Origin: Pholis gunnellus
Taxonomy: Eukaryota > Chordata > Actinopteri > Perciformes > Pholidae
DNA length: 64,000 nt
Direction: 5' to 3'
Assembly: GCA_910591455.2 (NCBI GenBank)
Contig: OU342808.1
Coordinates: forward strand, 4,765,607 to 4,829,606
Under the pieces are notes generated by a model, which saw only the letters and a list, made by a program, of their open reading frames with translations, made no database searches and was not told the DNA's origin. The translations under genes and the position numbers were made by a program. This document shows, one piece after another, positions 1 to 13,859 of this stretch; positions within the stretch are counted from its first letter, which is position 1, and every line of letters starts with the position of its first letter.

Positions 1-3000
1 CGAACTTTAGCTTTTTCCACAATAGAATATATCGACAATGAAAAGGACGTGAAAACACATTATTGCATAACAATTATAGATTCACTGATCGATCGGCTGA
101 TGATAGAACCCAGCCGAGTTTCAGTTGACTGGCCATGGTCAGTTTCATATTTTCGATTTCTCTACCGATCAAATGTACACACCTGTGCCGCTGCCGCATG
201 ATAGTTGATATTGGCACACACAGCTACGTCACAGCCACACCCACACAACATGTGTCGGAGAGTGAAGAAGACATAAAGCCGAAAATAAACCGTGGAAGAA
301 CGACCGTAACACATTTGGAACAACTAACTTAATCAGACATTTACTATCTATTTTATCTATCTATCTTATAAAATGCACAAAGACAAATGCAAAAATACTG
401 CCCAACATCATTATATAATTCTAGATATAACATGTGACTTGGAAATTGCTAGAAGTTTTCAGTTCAAACTATGAAGCAGTATGAGTCACCACCACTATAT
501 CCATTGTGGAAAGCAAAAACCCCTCTTGTCCTGAGCCAAAAATAATCCTTGGAAACAAATGTAAAGTATCTTAAGTGGTGAAATTCATGGACAATTTGAT
601 TCCAAAGTGGACGCTGATCCACGTCGAAAAAGTGCTTTTCATGGATGAACAATACGACAGCCGCGTGAGATAATCCCCTCAAAGCGGGTCCCTCTATCTG
701 CACCGCGAGCAAGGATGAGCCCGAAGATAGAGCGACAGATTTATTGCACCCCAGATGTGCCTGATTTACGACCATTGTCTAATCTCCAGATTCCAGCCAC
801 ATGAAGGTCTTAATATTTGGAGACTGAATTTATAGGGCTCAGAGAAACGCAGGCGCAAAGCGCATGTTTTCTCTCCCCGTAGAAGATGAGCCAGCAGCCG
901 TGACTCTGGCGGATAAACAGATGCTTGGATTAACATTGATCTTATAAACAGATGTGGGGAAAGGTTATCTCTTAAACAGGCTACGTTAGTTTTTCGTCAA
1001 GTACAGAAACAGTGGATCCAAACTCCACTGAATCCAATGTGAAGACATCGACATATGAACATAGACTCCATTTAACCGTACTTGCTAGGAATCTTAAATT
1101 GAGTTTTTAAAGTCAAGTTCTATTTTGAGAAGAAATTCAGGAGTCCAAGGGGAGCCCACTCCAAAGCTTTAGCTCCAAAGCTTGATTTTAGAGTAATTAT
1201 ACACCACAATATGTCTCCTATGTCCTTATTCCCACCCCTTGGCGTCAGAGGCAAGTTCTCATTACCAGATCGGCTGAGTCGAGAGCCCCCCCCCCCCCGT
1301 TGTGGTGGGAGTGTCGGCGGAGGCAACACGGGGCAAACCAGCGCTGTTTATTTCTATTCTGTCATGTGTGCGAATCTGATTACAGGTTCGACAAAGTCAA
1401 TATTTAGACTCCGCGGACGGCATCATCGTCGCCCGGGTTTATTTTCTCTGCTCCCCCCCAGCCACATCTGCTGCCAATGTCGCGCGCGGTAGCCGACGTG
1501 TGCCACTACCAGGAAGCAAAGCAAACAATGAGTCGGCAGTCTTCGGTTGAGTAAGTCAGGCGAGAGGGTGGTGAGCGGCGAAAAAAAACCATGATCCGCA
1601 GCTGGAAGTCGGGACTGGTTTGGATGACGGCGGCGCTCAGAGCAGTTTGAGGGGTGCCTTAATGGATCTGATGAGGGGGGGTCTGGGGAGTTCATGGTAA
1701 AATGCAGATTTCTCCTCTCAGCCAAAAAACAAGAGCAACCATAGGTAGATGAAAGCAAAAACATGCTGACGAAATATTTAAAAGTATATCGTGTTGAAGT
1801 CCCCCACTTCCAGCTCAGCTGTCTGCAGGAGTAGCTACAACAACGCCTCTGCTTTTAGATCTATAGACGTCGTAGAAACTGCAGGGGCAATAATTGCATT
1901 TCATGCATTTTTTCCCGTTTGATTCCCCCGTCTGAGACACTCACACGGGGGCCGCCTCTTTATTAGGAGCCAAGGGGAAACGCTAGGTCGGGGCTTCTTT
2001 TCATCCTACCCTCCGGCAAGATGGATTTGATATTTATTAAAACACAGAACAGAATATTTCTCCCAGGTTATTCCAGTGAGGCGGACCACACACAGTCACT
2101 AGATGGGAAACACCTCCTCTGCTTGTTTGCCCAACCTACTACCATTTGAATTTGAGGCTTCATAGAATTGTAGAGTTTCCGCAGGCCAAAGATGTGCAAG
2201 TTAGGACTTCATTAGACTTTGGAATGGTTTCTGTGCCGGCTGTTACTTGAACTAAGTTGGCAACTGCAGCCTATGTGTGGACTTGCTTTTCATTTATGGT
2301 AAACGTGAGTTATTTCGCTGGTTTTGTGAGTCACACCACTTGTTAAATGTCTCTACGCGACCTTGGAATCCCGCCATGTGTAAGGGGCCTATGCTGCTTT
2401 TTATGTAGGTGACATACATACATACATTATACATACTGGGGGGGGGGGGGGGGGGAGAGAACAACTATCCCCGACTGCCAGCAGCCCTCCACCCCTTCAA
2501 ATTCACTTTCGTCTGCAAAACATCTGGAATTCATTAAGAGGAGGAGGTTTGAGGGGGAAATGAACTCCGACAAGAGTCTGTAGACTTTGGGTACAGCCCC
2601 CTGCTTTAGGTTCCCTCAGATGGTTAAGATAGGCCTGCAGACAAACGCCTGCTGGTTCGTCTCACACAGACTGTTACCTGTTCCACCCTGGAAACAAAAT
2701 AACACTTTGTTGTAATAACAGTGGAACCATTGGTAGCATTAAAAAAAATGCTTTTATAGCACTTAAATTTCTACAGAATGTGGTAACTATAAACATCAAA
2801 CATAAAAAACTACCTTGAGCATAAAGTAGCGTGAACACAAATGTAATCCATAATGATGATGTTTCCTTGATTTGTCCCACATAAAACCGTCTCCTTGCAT
2901 GTAATGACTTCACAGAAAAGGGTTTGTACTGTTTCAGTGAGTCCTGATTTTTCTTTCCCCTCATTAAAAATAATTGTAAACCTTAAAAGAGACTTGTTGC

Positions 3001-4279
3001 ATTTTCTATTAAAGAGTCAGTCATCATGTTAGTCAGAGTGACCACAAACAGAGAGCAGGAAGATGGTCATGTTTTGTGTTTGGAACATGTAGAGCAGACA
3101 TGATGTAATCTAACCCAATGTTGCTCAGAAAGACATTAGTCCATTTGTCGATTAGTTTTTTTTAATGAATTTTCTTACTGTGACTTATTTCCAAGAAACT
3201 TTTGAGCACATCTCCAGTAAACACAACATTTAAAGTGATGCTTTTGAGTGATTGAGGAGCAACTCAGTTTTACAGATCTGTCAATTAAATGAACTAATTG
3301 ATTACTCAGCAAGATTTCAACATAATGAGGTAACACTGTTGTAGTGATCTTAATCAAGCCAACAAAATGGCACGAGTGTCACAAGAATTTCTCTTGTCGA
3401 AGACGACGTGACCAACATAAAATGGGGTGAAAAAAAGGTATACAACGTCAAATATAAATCTTAAAACAGTGCAATCTTTTTACTACTACCTAACTTCATA
3501 ACGCCTAAATAGCACCGTACTTTATAACCTTTACTAATAACAATGTACTTCCTTTTAATGGACAGTTGGGTATTAGTGAGATCCAAAATGGAACATCACT
3601 CTTGGTTTGTTTGATAAACTACTAAACACAACTCCTACCTCCATCAGCCGCAGTTTGTATTAACTAGTCGGTTCTTCCCAGAGCTCTTTTCATGGTGTTC
3701 AAATGAAACACTTGGTTGTCTGGGATATGATATGTGTCACTACTAGCAGGGCATGTTCATTTGTTTTTCCTAAGAAAGCTCCAAAAGCAGCAAAACGACG
3801 TCGCAAATCAGGTCTTTTCCCATCATACCTGTAATGTCCCAGCGTCACAGTAAATATCACCTTTCTTCATGGCTGGACTAGTTTTCTCGTCTTTGTGTTT
3901 CACGTCTTTAAATATAAGAGTAACATGAGGCTAGAGCTCCTCGTTAAAATAAATAAGCACGTAGCAGTGCCTGAAGCAAATAGTTTCACAGTACAACATT
4001 GTGCATGTTGGCCTCTTTATGAACAGAATTACATCTGTTTTTTGTTGGGCTGAGACATTAATTATATCCCTCTGGAGTAGTCTACACAGTGTGCTGCTAG
4101 TGTAATTGATAGTAACATAAAACATTGCATACAATACCCAGTTTTTCATTCATGATCTCTCTTTGTCATATTCTTCTAAAAGCGTAACGTTGCATTTCTG
4201 TGTAGTTCTCATCTCCTGTTTGATAAAAATGTTCTAATCACACGTGAACAACTTCAAATTGGCTATCAGCACTACAGGC
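1..4279. other. Intergenic DNA, no gene seen
   Basis: No reading frame here has recognisable domains or exon-like structure. Visible items are a short TATC tetranucleotide patch near 344-372, a run of 13 C at 1286-1298, and an imperfect CATA run followed by 18 G at 2438-2455. The 464-960 stretch is balanced in composition and free of recognisable repeats, so it could be conserved non-coding DNA, but nothing in the sequence proves it. Confidence 0.6.
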
Positions 4280-4806
4280 TGTATATAAGTAGTGGACGTA
4301 GTCACCTTGATGTCACCCATTGGTTTGTAGACCACGGTTTTGAACCCTTGAGTTTGACGTTTTGGCCGTCGCCATCTTGGTTTTTGCAATCAGAAGTGAC
4401 ACAAGGGGTAAAGAAATTTTTAAGCATCCAAAATGTGAAAACAAATCTGAAAGGGTTACATTTCTAAAACGAAACATGGACAACTCCAAAACCAGACAAC
4501 GTTATGGTAGCAACCTGTCAATGACAGTAAGCCCGCCCTAAAGCATACTCAGCTTTATGGTCTATTTGACTCTAAATGGACCATCATTTACTAAATGAAC
4601 ATCACGCTGTATTGAAGAAGACTTGAAACTAGAGATTGCGACCATGAACTCATGTTTACAATGTTTACTGAGGGAATAAATCAAGAGAGAAGTAGAGTCA
4701 TTTTCTCATAGATTTCTATACAACCAGACTTCGTTTTGCAACCAGAGGAGTCGCCCCCTGCTGGTCAGTAGAGAGAAGTTCAAGCCATTTTCAGATCCGG
4801 AGGTTG
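4280..4806 (+). repeat. Dispersed repeat family A, copy 1
   Basis: First of three long copies of one element in this window (others at 39599-40194 and 49707-50109, plus a fragment near 55386). It starts at a TATATAAG motif, runs through a GTCACCCATTGG block, and ends in CAGAGGAGTCGCCCCCTG and an AGATCCGGAGGTTG tail. The core at 4552-4725 matches 49857-50030 with about 5 differences in 174 positions by eye. Relative to copy 3 it has an 18-nt insertion near 4726-4743. No terminal inverted repeats or coding frame were seen, so the class is unknown. Confidence 0.85.
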
Positions 4807-7800
4807 TCTGATAGAAGTGCAATAGATGTCATGTGTAATATAATAGAGTTACAACACATTCAATGATAAGTGCTCTTCTGTAGTGAAGTGAGATTATGCA
4901 ATTTATGCTAAACAAACGTTTTAGTTAACGTTATAGCATAATGGCATATTTGTTTTTTCCGAGTCAGTTGCTTTAAACCTGCAATAACACAACTATGAAC
5001 AGAAACATGCTTTGTTCTCATTATTGACATTATAGTCACTATTCAATTTAAGGGGGAACTTGTTAGTGAACAGCCCATCTACATATCACCACAAAAAAAC
5101 GGAGAAACCGTAGCATTCATTTGAAAGCATGCTTATAAACACCCAATGAATGCAAGTCTTATAATCACTCTCCTTCACCAACTCCTGAGGGAAATATCTG
5201 GCTCTTAAGCTGCAAAGTTATCCTTTTTGTTCACCAGCAAGTGGCTGACTTTACCAGGTAATGTACAGGTTTATCAAACAGAAAACACTGAGAGGTATGA
5301 GTGAACCGAAACACTAACGCTGTGGGCCACAAAAAAATGAAATCAATGAGCTAACAGAAGCTTAAAAAAACTTTGTAGAGCTGCCGGGAATTGCAGAGTT
5401 GGGTAATAATTATCTGCGGGTTAGTCACTATACAAGCTGTCACATACAAGTAAACATGTGACCCGATGTTGGCATAAAACTATTGATTATAGCTGCTTTA
5501 AAGATATCATAATTCTGTGCAATGAGATTACAAGCAGGAAACAATGTACATGTGCCCTTGCTTCTTGTTTGATAAAACAAATCCCAACCCTCTTACCTTA
5601 AAACGTCTGAGGAACTTCATAAAAATAACTTTTCTTTGGCAGGCAAAACACAAAACAAACCAGCTGTAACGACAGCTGCTCACATTAAAGAAAAGCAAAA
5701 ACATTTTTTATGTATTAGCGATAGAAGTGAAAAGACCTTTGCTTTGTTTTTGGAAAAATGTAATATCCTAGCTTTGTTTTAAAGTGTTCCCAGCTGGTCT
5801 TTCCTTTCTACTTTAGGCCTCTCTCAGCGGGTCTGCTGCAGTAACAAGGGTGCCGCGCCGACCCGGGGTCCTACAATTTGATCATACACAGAACTGGGGA
5901 TCGGCATGCCAGCAAAGGCCTCATTTTAATAACCTCAAATATGCAGCAATTCATATGGATGTGGTTCACCCTGTTTCTGATGGAAAAAAACACCCTGGCG
6001 CAGAAACCATAACACGCAGGGCAGGGCGCACTGCCAAAAACACTGCACTGGTTTGAGGCTTGTTACTGGTCACCGGTGAGCCCGCTCGGCTCCTGCTGCC
6101 GTCGTCTGAAAGGCTCTTTCAGTGGAGATTTGAGAAGTAGTTTTCACGCTGGTCAATGAGTTATTTCTTACTTAAAGACTAAATTTAACTAAATTTAAAT
6201 TCTGAGATGGAGTCGACCATTTGGGATGAATCTACGTCATGAAATAAAAGAGTGTTAATGCGCTCTCATCAAACTCTCCTCCTCGTCTCTCCCCACAGCA
6301 TCTATAGCTTTTACTTTTTCAGTAACATCTGAGTAGCATTACAATCCCAGTACAAACCTGTTCTCTCGTTCCGGTGGATTTAAAATGAAGCTCTCAGCTC
6401 ATTTACACATCTGGTGAATCTCTGTTAATGATTATCTGGAGAGAGCAATGTGCTCTCCTATGCTGTGACAAGAGTGTGTACATGAAACAATAAGTTGTTT
6501 GATTTTTCTTATTTAGCTGTTGACTAGTTAGCTGGCTAACTTTAGCTCGCTAACTCCACCATGCTTTCATGCTAACGTTACACTGGTTACAGAAAATGAG
6601 CAGAACAGCGGGCTGGTGGTCGGCGGCAGAGCTGGGTCTCTGCCCCCCCGTCTCTAGGAGGCGACAGCCGGGAGGAGAGCAGACTGCCGGAGGTAGCATC
6701 CTATCTTCCTTCCAGCGAAGTACTCTCCCGGGGGCGAGGAGTGAGGCGGAGGGTCCTCTGGAGTTTTTGTCTCATTTGTGCTCTGATAAACAGTAAATAT
6801 ATCAAATTTAACGCCCCATGCCATATCGCTATTATCCAAGCGAACGTAGCTGTCATGTTTGTTGACGCTGCCTCAAGCATTTTGACATATGAAAGTGGGC
6901 GTGGTTTCATCCTCCAGCTCCTTGCCCACTTTTTTTTTGCATTTTTTAAAAATGGTGCAGTGGGTGGACTTTGGCTCAGACCTTGGGGGTGAAGTGACTC
7001 TTTAAAATAACTGAAGGCTATGCGTGTGGAAGCAATGCTCCGTCAGCAGAGTTTAACAGTGTTGGGAGAACACAGGTGAGACCCTTCAGGCCAAAATTCA
7101 CACTGACTTTCATCCATGATTCTAAAACGCGAAAGCCTTGCCAAAAGATTCCTGCTCACTGCATCATCTGTTTTTTCCCTCTCGTCTTCTTCACTGGCAG
7201 ATAGCGAGTGTAGTCAAGAAATGAGGGAAACAATGAGTGACATACTCTGACATACAAACTTCCAAAACATGACATCCTTCACAAGCTTAAAAAACATCTC
7301 TCTTCATTTTGTTTAATTGTTTTTTTTCTTTTCGGTTTTGTCCCAGCCAGGTTGTAACTTCTGTGTTTGCTTCTGTTTCCGAAAGCATCCGCTTCAAGAA
7401 GTTGTGAAGCGTTCGGGCGCTCGTTCGGTAGCTCAGAGGGCGGAACTCTTCGGATTATCGTCTAAGCCCTCAAACAAAGCTGATAGCTGTGTAAACAAAC
7501 TTGCCTTTTTTCACACTTGTTCCTCGTATTTGCTCTGCTTTCTGGCCTTGACTACTAAAAACAAACAGCTCGGCGACTGCAAGTTGCTCTGCCAAGGATT
7601 TGTGATTTATCTGTCCGTAAACTTTTGCCCCCACTCAAAAAATAGTAAACACGGAGCAATTTTAGTCTGGTCGCCAGCCAAGGCAAATGGTTTTATTATG
7701 ATAACAGGCCTATTTCCTGTATTTAAGATTTTTGTTTAACACTAGGCCCTATTCTAAGCCCGCAACTGGCAGGGAGCGGTGGCCCAGTTTTGACGCTCTT

Positions 7801-8521
7801 AACCTCTGCCTCAGCCATCCCACCAGATGTGGGTTCCCTTAAGCAAATTATTAGCAGTTCCTAGTACACACAGGTTCCCTACTAAGTGTTTCCAGCTCAG
7901 ATTTGGCAGGACATGCAGAAGACATTCCAATGGAGCAACATAATATTTTCCCCTTCAGCAGCCATAGCAACTAATTATTTATTGTGAAGAAAAAAAAATT
8001 CATTTCTTCTCCTAACTTATATGTAATGGTCACTCGTTATTTTCCAAATTGGAGTAATCATGCTTTGTGGGAGGATAAATAGTGCAAGAAAAGAAGAGTG
8101 AGACTGCCCTGTGATTAATCATGCTTGTGTTTGCTTTTGTGAAATAAAAAAGCCACCCAGGAGATGTTTGATTTTGCGGGACACTCACCCATCACATTCT
8201 GGGACGCTGGTACATTTAATCCACACAGTAAACCAGCTCCAGACCCTCCACATGACGGTGTACTTAAAGTTTAGACTGCTATGATCAGCTTAAAGACAAA
8301 ACCATGAAAATCTTAGAGGTTTTTGTTCTATATTTTTCTAAGACAGTTTTTCTTTTTGGTTTAGTTTTTCCTCCCCCTCAAGTCCACATAATCATGAAGT
8401 GTTCTCATATTCTTCCTACATAACAGTTGATACTCCACACATGACTGTAAATGAGGCTGTGAGGAAAACGCCTGAACTATTTTGTAAGCATTAAGAACAC
8501 TTAAAAGTGAAGTTAAGTCTT
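4807..8521. other. Intergenic DNA, partly repeat-like
   Basis: No supportable gene. The segment at about 6520-7010 is rich in GCTAAC/GCTAGC words and ends in a GTGACTCTTTAAA motif, a style common in old fish DNA-transposon relics, but no ends or target duplication could be fixed. The frame at 7317-7739 has no family resemblance and begins in a poly-T tract. The remainder looks unique. Confidence 0.5.
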
Positions 8522-8640
8522 TAGGGCTACAACTAACGATTATTGAATAATCTAAAGGTTATTGTCTTGAATAATCGTTTGGTTGTTATATAATGTCTAC
8601 CAATAGTAAAGAAAACTCATTAATCAACAGTTACTTCAGC
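8522..8640. mobile_element. hAT-like MITE end, 'ggctacaactaacgatta' type
   Basis: Begins TAGGGCTACAACTAACGATT and continues with several ATTGAATAATC/AATAATCG words. This matches, from memory, the end of a very common fish non-autonomous DNA repeat (TAGGGCTGCAACTAACGATT). Other partial copies are at about 11945-12050, 20555-20650, 59500-59628 and 60545-60660. The opposite terminus and target duplication were not found here, so this is a truncated or decayed copy. Confidence 0.55.
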
Positions 8641-9773
8641 TTAAATGTTAAGCCAGCCTTCAGAGTCTTGCCAAAGCTGTTTTTCGTTGGGATGTACTTT
8701 TAATTCTGCAAGGAGGATCATGTGATAGTTTACGTACCCGCGTGCATCCGTGAGCGAGCGTGCACCTCTATGTCTGTCCACGGTTAATTTTGCATTCTGC
8801 TTAATATTTTGGGTGGCCAGTTATGGCTGCCTGCTCAATGACCTCTCATGGTTGCGGTGACTCACACTTTCTCTTATTGTCTGTTTTACTCTGCCATTGA
8901 CTTCCTGCTGAATCCTTACTCACCACCCCCCGGCCGATCGGAGCCACTAGTGACACAGCAAGGTGATAACAGTATTCTGGGTGTGTGGCGAACAGCTAAA
9001 CTACCAGTTCACACACTGCTTGGCCGCTACTTTTGGAAGATGTGTTTGGCTAACAGCTAGCTTAACTACCAGTATGCACACTGCTGAGTAAATCAACGCA
9101 AGTGGTGAGTTTAAATTTAACTTTAGCAAGATTGTATGAAATGTCTTACATGCCAACTGCCATGCATCGCTGATCTAAGATCAGGTTTTCATCCTAGGTA
9201 CCGTCTTGCTCTAATGGCGGGGACAAATCCACCGTTAATGAACTTGGAAAATAAAAGCACATTTCTTTACCAGACAAGCTTCCCTAAAGTCGTCTCGTAG
9301 AAAGACATTTTTGTTTAGAACGGTTGCTCTTCAACCGACAAGTAATCTTCAACAGCCCCCTGATGTACTGTAGTGTGTAAACCTGCACTGTCTGAGCCCA
9401 CACCTTTTTTTTAAATGTGAGTGCTGGCAGGGAGGGCAGCTGACAGCTAAGGAAATATTTACAGTAAGAGAACACTCACACATGGTGGTTGTGTCTCTCT
9501 CGCCTGAATTTATGTCGGTTCGAAGGTGGTTGGTCTCCAGAATGAACATAAACAAGCAGCTGGAGCTGGAGCCCGCCTGGTGCTAACGGCAAACTCCTCA
9601 ACACGTAAACACACATCGTTCAGCTTTGTGAGTAAGCGGTCACGTAAAAGTCACCGCAGCAGGAGACATCAACACGCAGAGACTTGGAAAGTTATGTTTT
9701 AAACCTGTGATCTGGTTCAAGATAGCGGTTCGCAGCTCCAATGTGTAACTGTGAAACATATGGAAATAGATGT
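8641..9773. other. Intergenic DNA, no gene seen
   Basis: No coding frame with support. A TGTGTGGCGAACAGCTAAACTACCAG segment near 8980-9010 is loosely repeated as GTTTGGCTAACAGCTAGC...ACTACCAG at 9044-9075, a small local direct duplication. Nothing else stands out. Confidence 0.5.
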
Positions 9774-9781
9774 AAATTGAT

Positions 9782-11441
9782 CAGTGGCGGGCGTGGATTT
9801 TATACCTGGGCCTTCAGTGCTGTTCTACACTTCTAATAACCTCATTATGACATCACAGCTACGGGTTATTATTTGTTTCGTGTAAAAGCCGCATATTCAC
9901 ATAACACTGCAACATTTGACAAATGAAATAAAATGTTACATGAAGTTCAACACCTAGCATACAAAACACGAAATGCAGAGTGCAGATACATCAATACGAG
10001 CATGACGGGACGCTGCGTCATTAACGGACAATATAGTCCAAATCAATGTAACACAATGACAAACTCACAAGAGCAGTCGCATATATTCGTATGACAACAA
10101 AGCATGACAAATCAATCCAGCAGACCTGCAGCGGATCCACGCATTCCACCACACGAGCACAAGCCATTCAAATATTATTCATAAAAACGCCACGATTGAC
10201 AAATGAACAGTAGTAACTGTAGAGGTAAACAAATGAAACTTACCAAATGCTGTTCATCCTCCTTTCTTTGTTGACAAAGAGTTTAATCCCAGTACATCAG
10301 TTCCAGTAAGAAGTCCTTCTCGATTCATCGATGCCAGTCGATCCTCCCCAGTTGGATTTCGGCAGTCGTCGTCGGTCTTCCACCGCCGGTCGGTTGTCCG
10401 TCTTCCGCCGCCGTTCGGTCGTCGTCTTCGACCGCCGTTCGGTTGTCTTCCGCCGCCGGTCGGTTGTACGTCGTCCGCCGCCGTTCGGTCATCATCTTCG
10501 ACTGCCGTTCGGTGGTCGTCTTCGGCCGTGGACCGGCGAAGGGCGGGCCGCGGTTGTGGAGCTGATTCCCTGCGAACGTGGTCGTTGAGTTGTAGATCCA
10601 CTAGAGTCTCTCCAAAAGTACCGACGCTCAGTTAAAATGAAACACATTCACAGCCATAACATGTGCAACGTTTTTCCGACGCTGCATACAAATCCTTCTC
10701 CTGGCTGGGTCAGGGCTGCTAGCTGTGGGGTCATTTCTTACTGTCCAGTTTGTTCAGAAATGTCCTTCTTGAGAAAAACGTTCCCAGTAACTCCTCCACT
10801 AAATCAGTTTCTCCTCCTTCCGCCATTTGATATTAAAAAAACAAAGCTAGGTAAAATGTCTTTCAAATATTTCCACTTGAACTCTGTCTGCTACAACCAA
10901 AGCTCTGCTAGCAAGCATGTTTTGCGGGCACATAGTCACGTGCCCGCCCACTGACCAATCACAGCACACTCTGCACCTTGCGGCAGAGAGGCAACTGGAC
11001 TCTGAGCTGGAGTAATGCTGACGTCACTGTAGGCCTGCAAACCGCTCTGGTGCGTCCATGAATCCCAAACTAAAGATCTGATTGGTTGAAGAATATATCA
11101 ATCAACAATATCGTCCCCATTCAACTTAAACTGCACATGGAAGTACTGGGTGAGTCTGCAGGCCTGGGGCCTCTCTTCTACCTAGAGACATAGAGGTGAA
11201 ATCTGATTGGATAAAAGCTCTACTTAAAACAAGCTGCACTGGAAGCAGAGCAACTGAGGAGCACAGTAGCTGTGCAATGAGAAAATAAGATAATGGGAAA
11301 AATATTTTTATACATTATAATACATATAAGAAAAAATGTAATGTATTTAAGAAAAAATATTAATTTATAAAATAGCTATAACTTTGTGATTCTGTTTAGG
11401 CCAGCAGAGAAGGCTTTGCAGGCCCTGACGGCCCGCCACTG
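9782..11441. mobile_element. Non-autonomous hAT-like DNA transposon, complete with target duplication
   Basis: The left end reads CAGTGGCGGGCGTGG and the right end, on the other strand, CAGTGGCGGGCCGTC: an 11-bp perfect terminal inverted repeat that then diverges. Both ends are flanked by the identical 8-mer AAATTGAT (9774-9781 and 11442-11449). CAG-starting ends with an 8-bp duplication are the signature of the hAT superfamily. At 1,660 bp it is too short and too broken in frame for a transposase, so it must have been moved in trans. It carries a CpG-rich minisatellite (10345-10540) and a TGACGTCA motif near 11019. Confidence 0.88.
10345..10540. repeat. CpG-rich minisatellite inside the hAT-like element
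   Basis: About seven imperfect units of roughly 20-27 bp built on CCGCCGTTCGGTCGTCGTCTTC. The units vary at a few positions (GGTCGG against GTTCGG; GTCGTC against CATCATC). The tract lies well inside the transposon and keeps a dense load of CpG, unusual against the AT-rich flanks. It stays open in more than one frame, which explains the Arg/Asp-rich 115-residue frame on the minus strand (10254-10601). That frame looks like a by-product of the repeat, not a gene. Confidence 0.8.
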
Positions 11442-11449
11442 AAATTGAT

Positions 11450-12194
11450 AAAATGAGCTGATAGCATTCAGATTTTCCATCAATCAGTAGTAATGTTGCA
11501 ACCAAATAATAAAACCAGGCCAAAAAAGGGATGGGAATCATGGGCAAGTATCAAAAACGGTCAAGTACTGAAAGATGCTTGGTCAGACTATCAATTTACA
11601 TTTATATACCGCTAATTTGCTTTGGCAGTTAAGCTTTTGTTTTTGTGAAAGAAGTGCCACTTTTTTTTCATTGTAGTTTTGTTTACATGTTAAAGTGAAC
11701 TAATCCTTTCTGGTGCATCGCTAGTCAAGTTTCCATGAAAATCTGGCTAAAATTTTAACCGAATGTCCAGAAAAAAGGCAAAAGAAAAATGTTTCTCTCA
11801 AATTTGCAAATGTTTGCAAACACTGTCCCATCATGTTGATGATGAAAAAATTTATCAAGATGTATTTGCTAAACTTTTTGCCGAAGTAAGTACTTCAAGA
11901 CTTTCACAGGTTACACAGTGCTTTACAGTAACATCAGTAAAAACCACACAAGCATAAAAAAGATTATCAGAAAATGATCAATAATCGACTGAAGAAATGT
12001 TAGTTGACTAACATCAATATACTGATTAGTAGACGAAACACAGAGGGAGCGGCCCTAAAAAGATGCATAACACCGCAAAACAGAAAGCAAATGACAACCA
12101 GTTACCACACAGATCATCCCTTGAATTTAAACATTTATAGAATTTATAGCAAAACCAATTTTGAAATAAAAAAAAGCCAAATTGAATAAGTGAT
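11450..12194. other. Intergenic DNA with repeat fragment
   Basis: No gene. Around 11945-12050 the words AATCGACTG, GTTAGTTGACTAAC and GATTAGTAGACGAAAC recall the interior and end of the hAT-like MITE seen at 8522. The rest is AT-rich and uninformative. Confidence 0.4.
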
Positions 12195-12600
12195 TTATTA
12201 GATGTTTTTCTGAAACAGTCAGATCTAATGTGAAGAGGGAGGTTGTTCCAAAGTCTGGGTGCTAGGACAAAGGATAAAGAACATTGGCCTTTGGTTTGAT
12301 GGGGGTACGGCTGACCTTCCAACCGTTTTAGTTGGAAGACCTAATTGGACGTTCGGTGGTGTGAGGAATTAGTAGCTCTGAGATGAAGGCAGGGGCTTGG
12401 CCATTGAGTGTAATAAGTGATTTGAAATAATCTTAAAATCAATCCCTAACTTCTCTGGTAGCCAATACAGGGAGGCTAAAATAGGAGTGATGTGAGGTCT
12501 TGTACAGAGTGCACATTTTCAGCATGACTTTCAGGACTCTTGTCTGAACAGCTTCACCACTGTTGTACCGCTCATATATCTGAATCAACCAGATATCAAT
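12195..12600 (-). pseudogene. L2/CR1-type LINE reverse-transcriptase C-terminal remnant
   Basis: Read on the minus strand, 12432-12492 encodes ITPILASLYWLPEKLGIDF and 12219-12264 encodes APRLWNNLPLHIRSD. Both motifs lie in the C-terminal part of the ORF2 protein of fish L2/CR1/Rex1-type non-LTR retrotransposons, where the usual spacing is about 60-70 residues, as here. The two pieces are in different frames and a stop interrupts the part between them. Upstream, 12540-12600 gives the weaker motif AVQTRVLK, which fits the preceding N-A-A-A-R-V-L stretch. This is a dead 5'-truncated copy about 400 bp long. Confidence 0.75.
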
Positions 12601-13859
12601 TTGACCCCAGATAGAGATGCTTAATGCTATCTTTTGGGGAAGAACACTCTCCGAGCAAAAACTGGGGGGCTTCCTCTCTCTAATTGCACTCTTAGCGATG
12701 ACTTCCTGTGGGGGACTCTTGAGGGATGTTTGGTCTTGACTCTTCAGATGACCCCAAACCAGAAACCTCAGCACTCATTCTTCTGGCTCATGAAATATGT
12801 TGAAGACTCGCACCACTCCCAAGTGAATCATTAATTTCGGCGCTGTGTCCGTGCTGTCTGAACCCTTGTGTCTTACATAGAAAACAGTACAGGGAAATTT
12901 GTTCAGCTTGTTCTGCTTCATGACCAAATGTTTGCTCTCTTTTTCATGTTGTTTAAATGATATGATCAGCCTCAAACATTTTGTTTGCATAAATGTGTAT
13001 CAAACAAAACAAAAAAAGTCAGTTTTGCGCAATTCCCTGTTTTTTAACTTTCTGAAGCTCCTTTTTAAGTCTTTCACAATCTGCAGGAAGACTCCCTGTG
13101 CAGTCAATCATATGACTCCGGCTCCCTGCGCTCATTTGCTCTGAGAACACAATGAAGCCCGAAAGTTTAAAGATAGATTTTCATAGTCAGGTTGTATTTA
13201 CATTAGATGTTTTTGCTCAGAGCACGGCTTGTCTCTGACGCTGCCAGGAGTGTACACTGTTTAATCTAGAGACACCAGATAAATCACAGGCCGTCTGGAC
13301 AACCACGGCGGGCGGTTGTTGCAGGATCGAAATTTAAATCGATCAATCGGACAGCTCGGGACTCGATAATGAAAACCTGCTTATGCTCCTCCAAAAGAAA
13401 AAGTCACATCATTGTTGCTGGGAAAAGTGAATTCACTGAAAGGTCAGAAAGTAAGACAAGGTAAGGTCACATGTTCAGGTCAGTTCATCCAAATGAATGT
13501 CTATGTCTAGAAATGTTACATAAATGTTCATTTTGTTTTTATTCGTCCAGTTCTTGAGATATCTGAGATTTCTGTCGCCACCCCAATGCAGTGGAAGTAA
13601 ATTAAATTCCTTTTGTGGGGCTCACAGCATGAAAAATTTGCCTTTTCAAAAACAATATCCTGGCTGCTCACAGCAGTTTTCTGTGGAACAATTTATTTGG
13701 TACGGATGAAGGGGAAAAGTTAACCCGTGCTGCTTTTCACCTCTGGTCCTCTGGTGTCACAGAGACATCACCTCACAAAGAAATAACTGATTATGAACAT
13801 CATTTCTATTGTTATTATTAGACTGCAAATCCACTGGAGTCCACTTGGAAGCCTTTCCA
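12601..13859. other. Intergenic DNA, no gene seen
   Basis: Nothing recognised. Composition is ordinary, with no tandem repeats, no clear element ends and no exon-like frame. Confidence 0.5.
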